This document shows, one piece after another, positions 5,491-5,947 of a stretch of 5,947 bases of DNA; position 1 is the stretch's first letter, and every line of letters begins with the position of its first letter. Under the pieces are notes generated by a model, which was not told the origin of the DNA, made no database searches, and saw nothing but the letters and a program-made list of their open reading frames with translations. The position numbers and the translations under genes were made by a program. Source of the DNA: JAAYUK01 sp035319145 (GTDB taxonomy: Bacteria > Nitrospirota > Thermodesulfovibrionia > Thermodesulfovibrionales > Dissulfurispiraceae). The stretch covers positions 1 to 5,947 of the forward strand of contig DATHDH010000167.1 of the NCBI GenBank assembly GCA_035319145.1, written 5' to 3'.

Positions 5491-5947
5491 ATGAAAAAGA
5501 TCATGGTTGCGCTTGCAGTTCTGCTTGTCATTGTTGCGGTTGCCCTCGCATTGGCGGTAAAGAATTCGAGCAGGATAGTCAAGGAGAAGCTTGAAGCAGC
5601 CCTCGGATCGAACGTCAGCATCGCATCGCTGTCGCTCAGCTGGGGCGGGGTCGAGGCGAGCGGTATCCGTGTCGAGAAGGACGGAGAACTTTTTGCGAAA
5701 GCGGATCGCATCGTTATCTCCGCAGATGTGCTTGGCTTCTTCAAGCACGGCCTTGCATTATCCTCTTTTGAACTGGAGAAACCGTTCATTAAGGTGCATA
5801 TCCTGAAAGACGGCAGTATAGCAAATCCCCTAGCGGATGCCGGTGGAGATAACAAGAAGCCGGGCGGAGATCGCACAACGGAATTTTCAATCGCCAGGGT
5901 TACGGTCAAGGGCGGTGAACTGCAGGTGCAGGATGACAGGCGTCCAC
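5491..5947 (+). CDS. AsmA/DUF748-like envelope protein, N-terminal part (3' end outside window)
   Basis: The frame is open from ATG 5491 to the end of the window, giving 152 residues. GGAGG at 5482-5486 lies four bases before the ATG. Residues 1-24 form a signal anchor (MKKIMV followed by a long A/V/L core), typical of an inner-membrane-anchored periplasmic protein. Next comes the AsmA-type opening: a VKEKLEAALGSNVSIASLSL stretch (about 30-49) with SWGGVEASGIRV, then KADRIVISADVLGFFKHG, the beta-strand SFELEKPFIKVHILKDG (about 92-108), a NPL motif, a polar linker (about 117-130), and EFSIARVTVKGGELQVQD. This alternation of short amphipathic strands is how AsmA, DUF748 and related repeating-beta-groove proteins begin. 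Several members of that superfamily (YhdP, TamB, YdbH in E. coli) help carry phospholipid from inner to outer membrane. The full length is unknown, so which subfamily it belongs to cannot be settled. Close spacing suggests cotranscription with the yihY-like gene. Confidence 0.75.
   Translation, partial: MKKIMVALAVLLVIVAVALALAVKNSSRIVKEKLEAALGSNVSIASLSLSWGGVEASGIRVEKDGELFAKADRIVISADVLGFFKHGLALSSFELEKPFIKVHILKDGSIANPLADAGGDNKKPGGDRTTEFSIARVTVKGGELQVQDDRRP

Overview
The window reads as a stretch of chromosome from a Gram-negative bacterium with moderate GC content. The Gram-negative call rests on an entericidin-type outer-membrane lipoprotein, a BrkB/YihY-family inner-membrane protein and the start of an AsmA/DUF748-like envelope protein. 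The mix of gene families would suit Nitrospirota or a Desulfobacterota/Geobacter-like lineage, but that placement is inference. All major genes are on the + strand. I see no mobile element, CRISPR array, tRNA or rRNA.

Layout. (1) Positions 1-309 hold the 3' end of a long-form NfeD-like gene. (2) An 87-base gap contains a hairpin and a good sigma-70 promoter. (3) Positions 397-3720 carry three tightly spaced genes: an extended-SDR (NAD-dependent epimerase/dehydratase family) protein, an alpha-oxoamine synthase that closely resembles serine palmitoyltransferase (Spt), and a tandem-GNAT-fold acyltransferase-like protein. The gaps between them are 8 and 13 bases. (4) Positions 3780-3914 encode a 44-residue entericidin-like lipoprotein with a near-consensus ribosome site, followed by a strong intrinsic terminator at 3948-3973. 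(5) A second transcription unit starts from a TATAAT promoter near 4056. It carries a 459-residue YihY/BrkB-family membrane protein and, 31 bases later, the first 152 codons of an AsmA/DUF748-like protein that runs off the window.

How the genes may work together. The central trio matches the three chemical steps of bacterial ceramide synthesis. Spt condenses serine with an acyl thioester to 3-ketosphinganine, a GNAT-superfamily enzyme N-acylates it (role of Caulobacter bCerS), and an SDR-family enzyme reduces the 3-keto group (role of Caulobacter CerR). The window is therefore best read as a compact candidate ceramide/sphingolipid cassette. It is followed by envelope genes (small lipoprotein, YihY, AsmA-like) that could plausibly handle or respond to envelope lipids. 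The Spt call is strong on sequence; the roles of its two partners rest on fold plus gene context.
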